Of a stretch of 64,000 bases of DNA, positions 50,193-63,800 are shown piece after piece. This DNA is from Oxyruncus cristatus (Eukaryota; Chordata; Aves; Passeriformes; Cotingidae), in assembly GCA_013399855.1 (NCBI GenBank), contig VXAY01007011.1, positions 341,389 through 405,388 on the forward strand, in the 5' to 3' direction. Every line of letters starts with the position of its first letter. Position 1 is the stretch's first letter. The notes beneath the pieces were generated by a model. The model made no database searches. It was not told the origin of the DNA and saw nothing but the letters and a program-made list of their open reading frames with translations. Both the position numbers and the translations under genes were made by a program.

Positions 50193-52310
50193 ATGAAATT
50201 CTGCTCTGTTCCAGAGTGAGTGTAACTGTAGAGCCCTAGAGGACCTGTCAGTCCAGGACTAACCTACAAGAAAGCAAGAATGAGGAAAGGTGGTCAGAAA
50301 GTGGTTCCTGCAGTCCTCCATGATGCCAGGACTAAGTGGAATGAACAGCAGAACAAAGTCTGCACAAAAAAACCATGTGCGAGCAGCTGAAGGATGCCAT
50401 CAAAAAGCTGTGGACAGATGCATGGATGTCCAGAACACCTTACATATTCTAAAACCTGATGCATAGAGCTAAAGAAAGTCAAATGCCTGATGATCCTGAA
50501 GACATGAGGCCTGAAAAATGGGTGGAATTGCATATAATTTGTTTCTCAAAACACAAATTGACCACCAGTGGAGTGGTGTTGAACCTGCTTTGTGAAGATT
50601 GTAGTATCTGTACCTGCATGGGGTAGTTCTCTAATAAAAGCCTGTGTTCTGTAGGAATTGATGGTGCTACCAGAAAATGTTGGTATGACAATCCATCGTG
50701 TCCCAGACCAGTCCAAGTTTTGATCTTCTGGAAGCAAATTAAGGTCATGAGTTACGATTGGCTCTTACACTGACATCATACCTATCTTTACAAGTTCCTA
50801 ATTGTTCTTATTTATTATTGAAATAAGGAGAGATCAAAGGAGCTCATGGTGCTCAACATGTGGCACAATGGGGTTTACACATCCTTTCAGTGCAAACAGT
50901 GACCTCTTCAAATAATAAATATGAACAAGTAAATAATTTTGCTACTTCATCTAGTGATCTCATCTTAAAAAGGGGATCTCATGGATCCTGCTGGACACTC
51001 ACAGGTCACCATCATTAATGTGAGTCCAAAGACTCCCAAGAACTTTAAGAGTTTTAAAAAAGGAAACAGATTTTAAGCCTTGTTATGTATCAACTGTAAT
51101 CGTCTTGCTTTACTCCTCAAATCTTAGTATTTGAGAGAGAAAATAAGAGACACTTTTGGGGGAGGGACGGCAGAAATAACAGTTTGCAAACCTCTTTCTG
51201 AAATGCATTTAAATCACAAATGCTGACATTTTACTGAAATTACACTTTTCCAGTAGAGGGAATATAGAAGAAAGGAGGACTGACCCTTCCTGTCTTGGAT
51301 GATAAATATTAAATCTACTTGAACTCTAGTAATTTACATAAGTTGAAGCAACAAACAGAAAAGGGCTAGTTGAACCTAAAAGAACTGGAACATTTATCAG
51401 AGCTCTGGGATCCCTTTCTCAGTTTGGTGTGGCTCAGCGTCCTTGACTATATTTTCTAGCTTTCTAAAGATGAAACACTAAAGCTATTCAGCACTTTGCT
51501 ACAGTTGCAGAAGAACCTGGGAAAGAGGCAAGTGAAATTACAGGAGCAGAGGTTGTCTTCTGTTATTACACTTAAGTTCTACACTCATTCACTCCAATTT
51601 CAAAGAGCAGCATCTGTAGCTAAAAGGAAGACTCACTCCAGCACTTAAAATCGTTCAGAAATAAACAGAAAAAACATTTTGGGGGAAATACACAATCTTT
51701 ATCAGAGCAGCAATTGCCACCCTTAACTCCAAAGGGGGATGACTTACAGCTGACCCCTCAAATAAATGGCCATAAACCTTTCATTTGTTGGGAACAGTAA
51801 TGACTGCCTGAGTATGAATTAACTCTGTTGCATGAAACTGAATTTCATGTTTACCACTGCCTGAGAATGAAAAGCGAATGTGTTCTTATAGTGTTTATCT
51901 GTGAAGAAACTTCTCTGTGAAGAACCACACATCAAGATTATAATCCTAAGGCAAGAGACACAGGGAGATGTGGAACAGTTGTTATTCCCACAGCAGTAAA
52001 CTTACCATGGGACATTTAAGAGGGTCAGTTTGTCCCTCAGGATTGGTCTCTGAATTAGGACGCTTAACATCCTGACATCTTCTCCTGAATGGTTCCCAGG
52101 AAACTGGAGCATGGGAATGTATAAATTTGCTGGGGAGGCAGCCAGTGTGGGAATACCAGTTTGGTGTCCTCAATCGTGGACTGGAGGGACTGGAATACCA
52201 GTCAGTGGCTGGTAGGGTGAAGGAGTAACTGGTTATTCTGTCACTATACAAACTCTTCATTATCATTCTACATTCACAGCTCTTGCCTTCTATGAACACC
52301 AATCTTATTT
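50193..52310. other. Unannotated intergenic stretch
   Basis: No gene was recognised. The region 50280-50760 has several medium open frames on the - strand that I could not tie to any family. A 10-base direct repeat (CTGTGAAGAA) occurs at 51899-51908 and 51915-51924. A consensus donor-like GTAAGT on the - strand at about 52005 has no convincing acceptor behind it. Confidence 0.45.
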
Positions 52311-52520
52311 ATGACACATCATACAGCCCCTGCAGTAAGCGAGGAACTCTGGCCCTCAATGTTTCAAGAAAAACTGCCTCGCACTGCATTTGCATGCAAA
52401 ATGAATGAGGCGGGAGACCAGCTCCAGCAGCTCCCCAAAATAATATGCGACAATCTAATTAAACTTTATTGTAACTATACAAGCGAGGAAACAGAATTAA
52501 GGCTGGGTAGGCAAGCTCAA
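52311..52520. promoter_or_regulatory. Enhancer-like block with POU-type palindrome
   Basis: The octamer ATTTGCAT (52388-52395) is part of a 12-base palindrome TTTGCATGCAAA (52389-52400), giving two overlapping, oppositely oriented octamer-like sites. Downstream are ATATGC and TCTAATTAAACTTTATTGTA, a homeodomain-like core next to a Sox-like ATTGT. The block has no simple repeats and no transposon. The motifs are seen; enhancer function and conservation are guesses. Confidence 0.25.
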
Positions 52521-55500
52521 TTTTGCTATTTCCTTAGCCTTTGAGTGTTTGCAATTTGATAGTCTTGTCATGTAGGGTTTCTAATACAATTTTGTGCATT
52601 TTTAGAAAATAAATTGAACTATGAACTTCTACATGGTTCAGCTTCTGCTAGGCCAGCAAACCAGACCAAGACAAACACTTGTGCAACCAACTGGGCAAAT
52701 TCACTGCTTTCTTCCATGCTGGCTTTTCTGTTGTTATTGTCTAGCAGAGGAGCTCACCTTTCTTCATCAGTGCCTTATTGGTCAAAGAGAGAGATTTCCT
52801 AAGCTAGAAATTGGAGCATAGCTTGCTACCTAGAGAGTCTGCATTCACAAGAAAACACGGTGTGACCACCAGCCAGTAACACTCAAGGGCACCAGAAGAG
52901 CCAAAAGATAATGCAGAACCAAACACCAATCCATCCTGACATCTATGAGAACTGTTAAAATGACACAGCTAGAAGTGGCGTTTTTTAAGGGATCTTGGTT
53001 CTTGTACCTATCTCAGCTTACACTTTCCAATTAAAAAATTGCTTCTGGGCTTGATATCAAAGGCTTAAAATTGCAGCCAAAAACATAAGTAACTCAAAAT
53101 AACCCCCTTAGAATGGAAACTCTTGTACATCCTTCATATTGCTACGCCTGGCATACACTGCCAATAAGACGCCTAAAAAGAGGGAGAGAAATTCAGGGTG
53201 GGAGTGAAGGAAGGAGGAATTAGACCAAAAAGGAATTAAAGGGAATCCCACGAAGAGCCAGCAGAAAAGCTCCAGACATTCTGGCAGTTCTAAGAGTTTG
53301 TTCCAGGTGGCAAAATAGACACTCATTTGAGGGGGACTTTTGATGAAAAAGGACTGGCGACTTCAGGGCACAGGCCTTAGGAGACCTGCAGTAACTCTGA
53401 ATCTCTGCTGTATTGTCTGCCACGGCATATGATTAGCTTCCTGTGCTGTAGCGCATTGTAAAGCACTTTATAAAGCAATGAATTACACAGCTGAAGTCGA
53501 GTAACCACATGCAAGCAAATACGACAACCATTATGCTCTCAGCAACATCCCACACACAGCCACGAACATTTGCATTAGTGCCAATTAATCTGAGGTGGTA
53601 CAAACTCAGCCAGGCATAGGGTTTGTTCTTTGGTGTGAAGGAGGAAGGGAGGGGAGAAAAATATCCTTTTGTCTTCAGAGAGGAAACATCTGTAGGAGTT
53701 TTCAAGGGCTCCAGTGACTTTGTTGAGCATGGAGCGGGGGAGCATGCTATTGAGTGCTTTGATCTCACCAGCAGGTGACACTGCAGCAAGTGGGAGCAGC
53801 TATAAAAAGTTTGAAGCATTCTAGGGACAACTCACACAACCAGCACACAAATGTGTTTAATGCGTGTGACTCACAGTTGCCGAGAGGTGGGAACATGCAG
53901 CACCGAGCTTTTGGTTTCAGCTCGTCGTTGTGTATTAATGTCTTCCTCTTCCCCTCGCTGCTCCCCACCACTGCTTTCAAACACCAGGGTGAAGCAGTCA
54001 GGAAGGGCGATGAATCTCTTAACCCTGCTGCACGTGGAAATGCATATGACTAAAGTACAGCCAGGGAAAACTGTTCCAACAGCCCTACCTCTCGCTGAAG
54101 TCAGCAGGAAAGCCATATCCTTTAACGTCAGTGCCTAACAGAGGAGCCTACAAGCACTAAAGAGGTGGTGTGTTTTTCCAGCTCCACATTTCAACCAGCC
54201 ATTCTGCACAAGAAAATTACGATGGTATTTGTGAAACACAGGTTTCCCTGTGATGTATTCTTTTAATCATACTGTTAACATAAAAGAAAGCAGATTCAAT
54301 AGTTGAGAATTAATAACAGATTTACCTCTCATACCTCTCTGTTCTGGCTGTAACTGCCAAGGAGAACTGACCCTACATAACCCCGGGCTCAAGGGGCCTC
54401 ACAGGGCCTCAAGAAGATCAACCTACTCCTACATGATGAGCCAATACCATAAAGAAAAACATTCCTGCAGCTGGACACCCTACGCACAAAAATTCTCAAG
54501 TTCTAACTTACTGAGCAAGGCTTGCACTACATATTCCGGTGAGGTGCATGGCTATTGTATCCTGCTAAAGGGCAGACTGAAGGTTGTCTTACTTTTTCAC
54601 TCAGAGGTTCCTCAGGTGCAAAGGGAATATAGTCAGAGCTGCCAAGTTTTGTTCAGCTTGCTATGTGATACATTGATTTTGTAAATGGGTGAGCTGATTT
54701 ACCACTTTCTAGACTATTTGCACAAAGCTTTCCATCATATTTCCCAGTCAAGACATCCTGCTCTAAACAGCAGCAAGAATTTGTTCCCAAATCCTTGCTG
54801 CTGTGCATAGGGGAAGCCAAGAGTCCTTCTGAGAGAGTCTTCAGAGAGTCTGAACACTATTTGCAAGAGATGATGGGAGGCTGCAGGGCACTGGCAGGCA
54901 TAGGCGGGTACCCACATAGGGTTTAATGCCAGAAGCATTTGTAACAGCTTGCACTCTCAGTTCTGCCAAAGCATGGCTGCTCTATTCCAGGTGTGTTTGG
55001 TACAGAGAGAGTGGGTACCTGGTGCTGGCACAGTGCAGCAGAAGTAAATATCTGTTGTCAGCTTGAAGTGCATGCGAACATGTTAAAAATCAGCTGGAAC
55101 ATGTCAGCCAATGACAAAGGTGCCAAAATCAGGGTGCTGGGCAAGAAGCACAGTCACAGGCAATTCCAAAAAGCTCCACAAAAGGCTGACAGAAACACAA
55201 GAATTCAAGGCTCAAAAAGCAATTCTAAGTGCTTCTACTTCAGACAGCAAAACAAGGGATCTGAATCCATAATATTTAACACACCTTTGGGAGTGGGGGG
55301 GATTTTTTTATTATTATCTGAACTAGAATGCTGTAGAGCATCAGAAGGATGCCCTCCTTGGAGAGATAAAAGCAGTTTTAAATCTAATCACTGAAACAGT
55401 ATACATTTTCAGCACTACATCTCCTCCTGTGAGTCCTACGGTTTTACTGTCCACTGCACGTGCCTATGGTTTTACAACCACACCTTCCCATTGATGCAGA

Positions 55501-57510
55501 GTTACACAGTCAGGGCAAAATTACAAGGATGAAGAAACTCAGAACTAACTTTGTAATGAAAGCAAACACCTAGCATAAACCCTTTTTTTTTTTTTTGACT
55601 AGGACCCTGGGAGACATTGTTGTGATGACCATATGTAAAAATTATGTCTAAAGGGTGACTTCTATGGAAGGTGTCCCCTCACTGACTGCAAGGTACACTG
55701 ACGGACTTCAGACTCTAGCTTCCACTGTTTAGATGTATCTTACAATTTCTCATCTGTGCACTGAAGTAGACAGGTGAGGTTATGCCTGATATGTTACTTT
55801 ATGTCCATTAAACTATCAACATTACAAAGTTGCAGTGGAGATTGCCAGTAGACCTTTCAAGACTCAGAGAGAGAAAGAAAAGGGTGAACTGCAAAAGGGC
55901 CAAGCACTTTATCTCTTCATCACTTCCACTTCCTACATGAAAGATTCACTGGCATAATTTGCTCCTAAATTGAGGGGTTTTGGAACAACACTCCTTAGTC
56001 ACATAAGCAACACTTTATTTTTCCAAGTGTAGTTATTTAATTTCTTCACATTTGAATTTTCATGTCACTTCTCTTCCTCTCTGTAGTTTTTGCTTTTTTA
56101 AACAGTGTGAACACATTCTGTAATTATTGCTGACAGCCCAATGTTTAATGGTGTTGAGTGTCTTTTATGGCACAGTCAGACATTCGTTTGGGAGACAGCT
56201 GTCTCTGCTTAAAAAATTGTTGCCCCTTAACTCTTTGTCTCTGCCCCCACAACTCAGACGTGGCAGCTCTCCGTACCTGCAAACAGTTGAACCAAAGCCT
56301 GTTTCTCTCCACGCTGCAACAGTTTGGAAGAGCTCACGGATTTGGTTACTGCACCTCGGCAAAGGGGAGCAGGAGTAAATAGCTGATCAAGCAATAACTT
56401 GTTAAACCACCACAGCTGTTTCTCAAGCAAACATCCTACTGTGCCGTCGGAGCCAGCGTGGCGCATGCAGTGCTGGAAAGGAAGAGGTTTCCAAAGCTGG
56501 GAGATGCTGTGGGAACCGTCCCACATTCCTCCCCTGCCCCAGCTGAAAGCCAACCACTGTGCTGTGGCCGCGACTGCTCTGCAGGCTCACCCACTCCGTC
56601 TCCCAGCCTCCTCCTGGCCCTCTGTCTTTTTTCCCTGCAAGTGCCAGAAGTACCATCGCACACTCAAGGCACGGCTGAATTTTCTAGCCACTTTTATCTG
56701 CCGTTTCGCATGAACGCAGTTGATATGGCATGCTTCCCAGCTGTTTTCATAGAAGACTGGCCCAGGCAAGCACAGCTTTAGTTAGATATACTGGGTGTGA
56801 CTGGTTACCTGGTACACAAGTCAGGAGGTGATTTGATTGGCGCCAGTCCCAAGTAATGTGAAGTAACACAAAACTCATCTCTCACCACGCGGTACTTACC
56901 AGGTGAACCCTCATGAAGAGAACTTGCCTGACCTGATAATACAGTATTACCCCCAATAATTATGTGATTTAATACTAGTGCCGATTACCCACCAGGGAAG
57001 GGCAGGGGGGAGGGCAAATGCAGCCATCTGCGTTTGTTTGCCTGAATGTTCCCATAAAAATGTTCTCAGCGTACACTGCACTCACAAGTGGCAGTCTTGA
57101 AACGGCACCATTCTGTGGGGCAGTTCTGTGCCACTCTGTGTGTTGTCAAACTACACTGCTGATGCTGCCAAACTGCCGTATCTTGAGATTCTTCCACTAT
57201 AGGAAAAGAAGAGATGTGGAGTGTGTGAGAAACACAGTCTCCTCCTTTGCTGAACAGAAAAAAACTAATCCCTTGCCGCAGTCTTTTATATTGCTACAAA
57301 AGCAACTAATACATTTTTGTGTTATCTGTTCCCTTGCTCTGTTTTTCAGTGAAGTTATTTTAGAGCAATTAGTGACTTTCCTGCACTGTCTGAAAGAGCA
57401 GGCACTTTCTAGTCCTCTTTCAGCTTACTTACCAGCATTATTTTTTTTTTAAATTAATTTCTCCTTTGTATAAGCACAGTAGAAAACGGGCCTAATACTT
57501 TCATAATTTG
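52521..57510. other. Unannotated intergenic stretch
   Basis: No gene or transposon was recognised. A T14 run is at 55583-55596. Open frames of 130-145 codons (54993-55394, 57018-57452) have unstructured composition and no splice context. Confidence 0.5.
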
Positions 57511-57598
57511 TAAGTCAGCATATGATTTTATACAATTTATACATCGCCCTAAGAAATCAGGGCGATGTATAAATTGTATAAAATCATATGCTGACTTA
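57511..57598. repeat. Perfect 40-bp inverted repeat with 8-base loop
   Basis: The 40 bases at 57511-57550 (starting TAAGTCAGCATATGATTTTA) are the exact reverse complement of 57559-57598 (ending CATATGCTGACTTA). They are separated by AAGAAATC. No mismatch was found in hand comparison, and pairing stops at the next base on both sides. No target-site duplication flanks it. It would form an 88-base hairpin as RNA or a cruciform as DNA. It is not a known transposon end. It may be a recent template-switch event, a foldback element, a hairpin RNA, or an assembly or library artefact. Confidence 0.97.
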
Positions 57599-57644
57599 GA
57601 ACCTGCTGACAGTGTTCTATGCAAAGGATTTGCAGGACTTTCCG

Positions 57645-57830
57645 AAACCATTAAGGCCTAAAAAGGACCACTGTGACCATCTTATCCAGTTTCACCTACA
57701 ACATAGAGGTGTGGCTTGAGTAGAGCAAGTCTTGACCTAAACAGCTCTAATGACAGAGAATCCACCGCATCTCCCTCCCTTAACATTGAAAAGGCTTTTC
57801 TTCTACCCAACCTGTGGGAATGGAGAGAGC
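57645..57830 (-). mobile_element. Old CR1-type 3' UTR fragment, antisense
   Basis: AAGGCCTAAAAAGGACCACT, then GTGACCATCTTATCCAG and further on ACAGAGAATCCACCGCATCT, follow the reverse complement of another old amniote CR1 tail ('aaggccagaagggaccactgtgatcatctagtctgacc..gatggagaatccaccacatc'). The tail type differs from those at 20562 and 22985, so at least three old CR1 lineages are represented. Beyond ~57830 the match fades. Confidence 0.6.
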
Positions 57831-60800
57831 TCAGGAAATACATTTTCCACCCCAGAATTGTTTTGTCACATGTAATATAACAGAGAAACACATGATCACA
57901 ACAGATTTCCCCACCTCCCTCCACCTCCCATCACATTTGCCTCCAGCCTTGATCTGGGAAGTGTTAAATCCAAAAGTATCATAATGGGGTTTTGACACTA
58001 GTAAAATTTTCACAGCAAAGACAATATTCAGTTTTTAAGAAATTGCTCCTGAAATACAGAGGTGTAAAATTATAGTCTCTTCTCATCTGGCTTTGAATCA
58101 TCCCAGAGGGTTGTGTGGTGGAGATGGCATTTTTCTTTTAAATCTGCAGGATTTTTCCATTAAGTTCTATATAAGTTTTTCATTAGTTTGCTATAGCTAG
58201 AACCAAACTCCACAGCTTTCTCCCTTCCAAAGGAGGAAATTAATACTTTCATTTAATAAAATTGCTAAAGGAAATGCTAGGAGATCCTCTTAAATATGAT
58301 AAAATGCCATAATAACATATACATTTATAACTGACATTACATTGTGAGAATTAACATTCGGAAAAAAAGATGATTTTCAAAATAAAATCCAGCAAGGAAA
58401 ACTTTTCAACGAATAATCTTGAAAACCCTGACACTGGGAAGTGCTCAGGGCAAGGACCCTGTGCTTACACCATACAAATTTTGTAGGTAGCATGTAGTGA
58501 ATAATAGTACCTTTCTCAACTGTGCCCCTGGGCATTTAGGAGAAGTATCGCAATAAAAATCATCACCACCATCACAGACCTTTCTAAAAGCCATGGGTTT
58601 CACAAAGGAGAAGCTAAAAAGCTCCATGGGTATTCAGTTTATTCAGCAGAACAGCTAATAACTGATCCCACAGTCCTTATTCAGGAAAGAATCTTATTCC
58701 TAAGGGAAATTCAATTGGGCTCCATTAGCTCAAATGCTCTTCACCAAACAACCAGTAGCCCCAGAAGACTGGAGACAGATGAAAATGTTCCTTCCTAAAC
58801 CTCACTGCCAAATGGAAACAGCTGAAAATTTTCAAATGGAATTTCTATGAGGGCTCAAAATCAAAAGTATTTTTGTCTGAGTAGGAAAGCAAAATCAGGT
58901 CTCTAACAAAGTAAAGAGGCATAGCAATTTTAACAGTACCACTGCTATCTTTGTCAAAAAATTTCAGTATTGTTTAAGCCATTGTGCTTCTGCTCTATGG
59001 GACTGCCAGAAGCTGTTTTGCTGGTCTTGGTGCCTGGTCCAAAAACCAAATACCAAGCCAGAAGCAAATAGCTTATAGATCAGGTTATATAGGCTTTTTA
59101 CTGTTATTTTACTGTTGCACACAACATATCTCTGCAGTATACAGAAAGATGACAGCAACAGTATTGCAGGGCATTTAGCATCATTAGTATGGTCAGCAAT
59201 CAGGCATAAGGCAGCTGGAGTTCAAACATGAAGATGGTGTGGTTAAAGCAGCACGTTTCCTGCCTTGCTGCTGTACACACTCCTGCAATTCCCAGTCATG
59301 CAAGCCCACTGCTGATGTCACTAGCACTGACTGAACAGGTAAAGAGCAGTCTTTCCCAGAAAGTTGCAGGATTTAGCCAGAAAGCTGTTCTTCAGAGACT
59401 AAATTAGCTATTTCTTTTTTTTTTTTTTTTTCCCAAGTGCATCATCTTCGAAGTGCAAATTAGTAGCTAATAGTCATGTAGGCCAGTCAGGGATGGGAAG
59501 ACTTCTCCAGACCTTACAAGGGTGTCAAGTGCAGTTCACAGAGAGCAAAATTAATGCCACTAGAGACAGCCAAAGTTCACCTGTGAGCAATTCTTTGATG
59601 GGTGATTGCTTCTCCCATTTTGCTTTTACAAGCTCTAAGGTGCATAGGTAAAATAAGATCACAGAGTGACTGAGATGTTTTTATAAGTGTGGACAAAGAA
59701 GGAAATTTTAAATCTTTTCTGATGTGTGTATAATTACAAGTGCATTTCAGATGTTGTTAATATGTTTAGGTGGTTAGGGAAAGCAATCTTAAATGAAAGA
59801 TAACCTTTTAATGAATTACTTTATTACAGCAGCACTCAGTTTCAACACTACGTTCAGGGTGCAGTTAGCCTCCCATGTTTTCTTCAGGTTTATAACTTAT
59901 CTCTAAAAAAATCGTATGAATTCATGCCAGCTCACAAAATTTCTATACTAATTGGCAAAAGTAAAAAACTGGTTAAAATTTTACAAATACAAATACCTAC
60001 TGGCTAAGGAATTAAAGAAGGTTCTATTTTTCTTTTTTTCCCCTTTTTTGGCAGTCACCTAACTTCATAACCATTTCTCTGTAAGAAATATATTTGGCAA
60101 ACGATTAGCATATATTGATTAGTTATTACACAGGAGAACTGTTATTGCAGAGAATTTTTTTTAACTTAATCAGAGCTTGCATTAGACAACAGATTGCAAA
60201 AGCTCCAAAGGAACCATTAATAAAAGCCTTTTAAAAAATTAAGTGAATTTAGTGCTTATGAAAACAAGAGATCAGCAGAGTTGGCCAGAGCCAGTGATGC
60301 ACAGACTTCCTATAAAGTTTTGCCAATACATTATGGTCCTGGACTAAGACTGTCTTACTATTTCAGCCATGAATTCTCTCTGAGCAGGCACTGTTGTTCA
60401 CCACAAGCTGCATGGCACACTCACAACATAGGACAGTTTCTAGAATTACACTCCTGGTCTAGTCACCAACATGGTGCACCTTCACCGTGCGGTAGTCCTG
60501 CATGATGCCAGTGGACCAACTTACATGACCACAATTTGGCTCTTAGCTGTCAGCTATGACTTCAGCTAGAGCTTAAGGCCAGCTTCCCAGGACAGTTTGG
60601 CACGCACGCATGCAATACATCATGTGGATTCACAGTGGCGCAGTTACAATACTTGATCAGTTCTGCACAAAATCCTGCTCACCTCCCTCTCCCAGGCAGT
60701 CTGTTTAAAATCAAGTTGGGCTGCTGGCATAGTAAAGTAAGCAGGATTTTGTTTTCAAGTTTTCTATTTTCTGATGACATGACATGTCTTCTGTACTGTG

Positions 60801-63800
60801 TGAGGGAAACAAAACCCTTAGGACTTTTATTGGAGCTCTTTAAAGCACTTTAGGTTTTTACTTTCTCTTTTCTATTTGCACTGTGCATCAAGTCTTTTTA
60901 AAAAATAGGACCCTGATGGTGATCTAAATTTTTGGCACCTGTGTTTTCAAGAGTTTAGTGAAGACCACCAAAATACTACCCCTTAAACATTTCTCCTGAG
61001 ATAATGTCTTAAGTTTCCATTAAAATAGCAGGATTAACTGCCTACACTCAAGTAAATTGATATTCATCTTCTTGATGGCAACAGTGCACGGTGGGATAGA
61101 TCTTGACTCTCCTATTGCACATATATGTCCTGCGTGTTCTGCATGGTCTGTCTCTACTTTCCCCCACTTCTAAGGTAAGGATGAGAGTAATTCTTCTCTG
61201 CCTTCCAAGCCACTGCCATGACTGATGCTGTAGAACACTACTATGTGCTGCTCGGGTACAACGACAGATACCAGGTATATAAGCACTTTACACACACTTT
61301 TTCCCAGTACCTTTTCAGCCAAGAAAACATATGGTAGGTGCCTCCCCTTGGAGCTTGTCTTTCAGCCTCTTGCAAGTGTTCAAAAGAGTCACTGCTGAGT
61401 AACTTCTTAACTTCTTTACCTCAAGAAAAATATGCACATGCATGTCAGTACACAGACCTACCATACAGGAGGTCATATTAAGGCTTTTAACATGTATCAT
61501 TAGTGGCACTGTAAAGAAGTGTAATATTTTATATGGTACTCCAAAGGATCCAATACATTCCACCAGTACAAATTCACTTTTTACACAAAGGTTTGGCATG
61601 ATTAATGATCTGTTATGGTCTATTGATTAAATATTACCTGTAGCAGAATTGCTTAAATACATATTTACAAGATAAACTGGAACAGCTCACAGTCATTACA
61701 GTCTTTGTGGTAATTAATAGGAATGTTATGTAAATACACATTTAAGTGATTTATATAATAGGGCTCCAAATAAGCTGTTATAATCTATCATGCTGTAATG
61801 AATCAGCTCCTTTACTATAGGTAGGTATCTGACCTCTACTGGAGTATGAAAGACCTGCTTATATGTCTCACTGCTCTTGCCTACCTTCAACAGAAAACCA
61901 TGCCAGAAAAAGCTACTACTGGAGAACAATAAGAGCAAAAATGTGCATTAGATACGGAGGTAATAGTAAAACAGGTCCTAAAAAGCTCTGTAGTCAGCTT
62001 GGCTAGGGAATAAATGAACACCTCTTTGACTGCCTCACCTTCACCATCAACAGGCCCAGGAAGCTGCCAGGCAAAAAGCGTGCTGCATATGGAGAGGCTG
62101 CCTCTCCCTTAAGCGTCTTCCTTCCTCTACTCCAGAGCACAGCAGCCACACAGGAGCAGATACACAAGGATAAACTTGACCTAAATCATCCAGGAAGTGT
62201 GAGGACCATCAGAATGGGCTGGACATGGGAACAGATCTGGATCCAGAAACCTGAGATGCAAGTTGCTAATATTTCATGGGACATAGCTACACTGCAGTCC
62301 TGACATTCATAATGCTGAAGCGAGGGGTGATCTGCACCGTTCTCTCTTAGCTAGTGCCTAACCCAGACACAGATACCTCACACAGTCCTTCTCAGGATGA
62401 GTAGGGGAGAAACTATCTTTGGACAGGCATTAACATAGGGATTTTCAGTTCCCCCCCCCCAATAAAGAAATTTGAGGAACTCATAAGACATCACAGAACA
62501 GATGCTGGAATTAATTTTTAAGTATATGACTTGTCTTCAATTTGAAATTGTTACAGCTAATTATCATTGTTTAGATTTTCAATATGCCAGAAAAATATTA
62601 AGTTACTTACACTAGTTTTGTAGTGTCTTCTTCACTTCGGTTTGGGAACAGCCTAACATGCAAGATGATTAAAACAGGCTCTCAGTTACACTCATGGCTT
62701 GTTAGCACCATATTTTCTTTTCTTTTGTTCAGAAAAAGGAATACAATAATTGCCTATTCTAAAATTTCATATTATTAGTTTTAATGCTTTCCCCTTCAAA
62801 GTGTTCCTCCAACACGTGCTCCAGACAGGGCAGTCAAACTTCCTCTGGCCTCACAGAGGGTAAACAAAGACTCGATTCAGCTATTACATACTTTGATGAG
62901 GCTATCTTTCATATGTTATTCGACTTAACAGGCAATGACTAGAACAAAATCATGAACATTATTTGCTAATGGAAAAGGGACTTACAGGGCCACCAGACAT
63001 TCTATGCAGCTACAGGTCTCACAGGCACAGTGGACGAAGCATAAGCGTGTTCTGGCATAGCAGAGACACTCCCTCACTCCCTAAGATAGTGAACCAAGCC
63101 AGTTCACCTGCAGGACAATCTGGGAGGAGACCCTGAGAAGACCCACACATCTTTGGGTGTACGATGGAGCCTTGGTGCCATTTCTGCCTAATGAGAAGAA
63201 TGCATGACTACGTGCATCCACCAGCCATGTCCCACACTGTGCTGTGGACGCAGGGGCACAGAAGATGCCTGCTCTTCTTTTGGGGCTTCAGATGCAGCTC
63301 TTGGAGCAGCTCTGACAGGATAAGGGTGGTCCTCCACACAGCCACTTTTGAACTCACGTGAGCTGACCATGGTGGGAGCAGGTTTGAGCCCTCAGCCAGT
63401 AGGCAGCCACTAATGAAATCCATTAAACTGTCAACATTTAGAGAACACTGTTTTACAAAACCACTTAAACATACCATGCAACAGACAGCTGAATTAGGCC
63501 TGTCTGCCTGTGTGGAGTCAGAAAGAGCCATGTTACTCTTCAGGGGATTGAAAACTACTTTGCAGAGCAGAGCCCTGATTTTTTTCATTTTATTTTTAGC
63601 AATTATTCAAATGTATCTAAAAAGGACAAGTGCCTTCTTACTTCTTTCACAGTAAAAAAAATTAAAATCCTGCTATCAAAGACAACCACCACCATCCAAA
63701 AATGAACAAAAACCCAAGCCACTGATACCAAATGGACTTTGAAGAGGTGATTTGAAAGAAGGAGGAGACACACTAGCAAACAGGGCAAATGTCTGCATGC

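Noticed and set aside
50280..50760. Overlapping medium open frames on the - strand, possibly a decayed pseudogene or DNA transposon
   Set aside because: No motif, terminal repeat or family could be recognised, and two different frames are open at once.
57018..57452. 144-codon open frame on the + strand
   Set aside because: Cysteine/leucine/phenylalanine-rich translation ending in a T-run, with no splice signals; typical chance frame.
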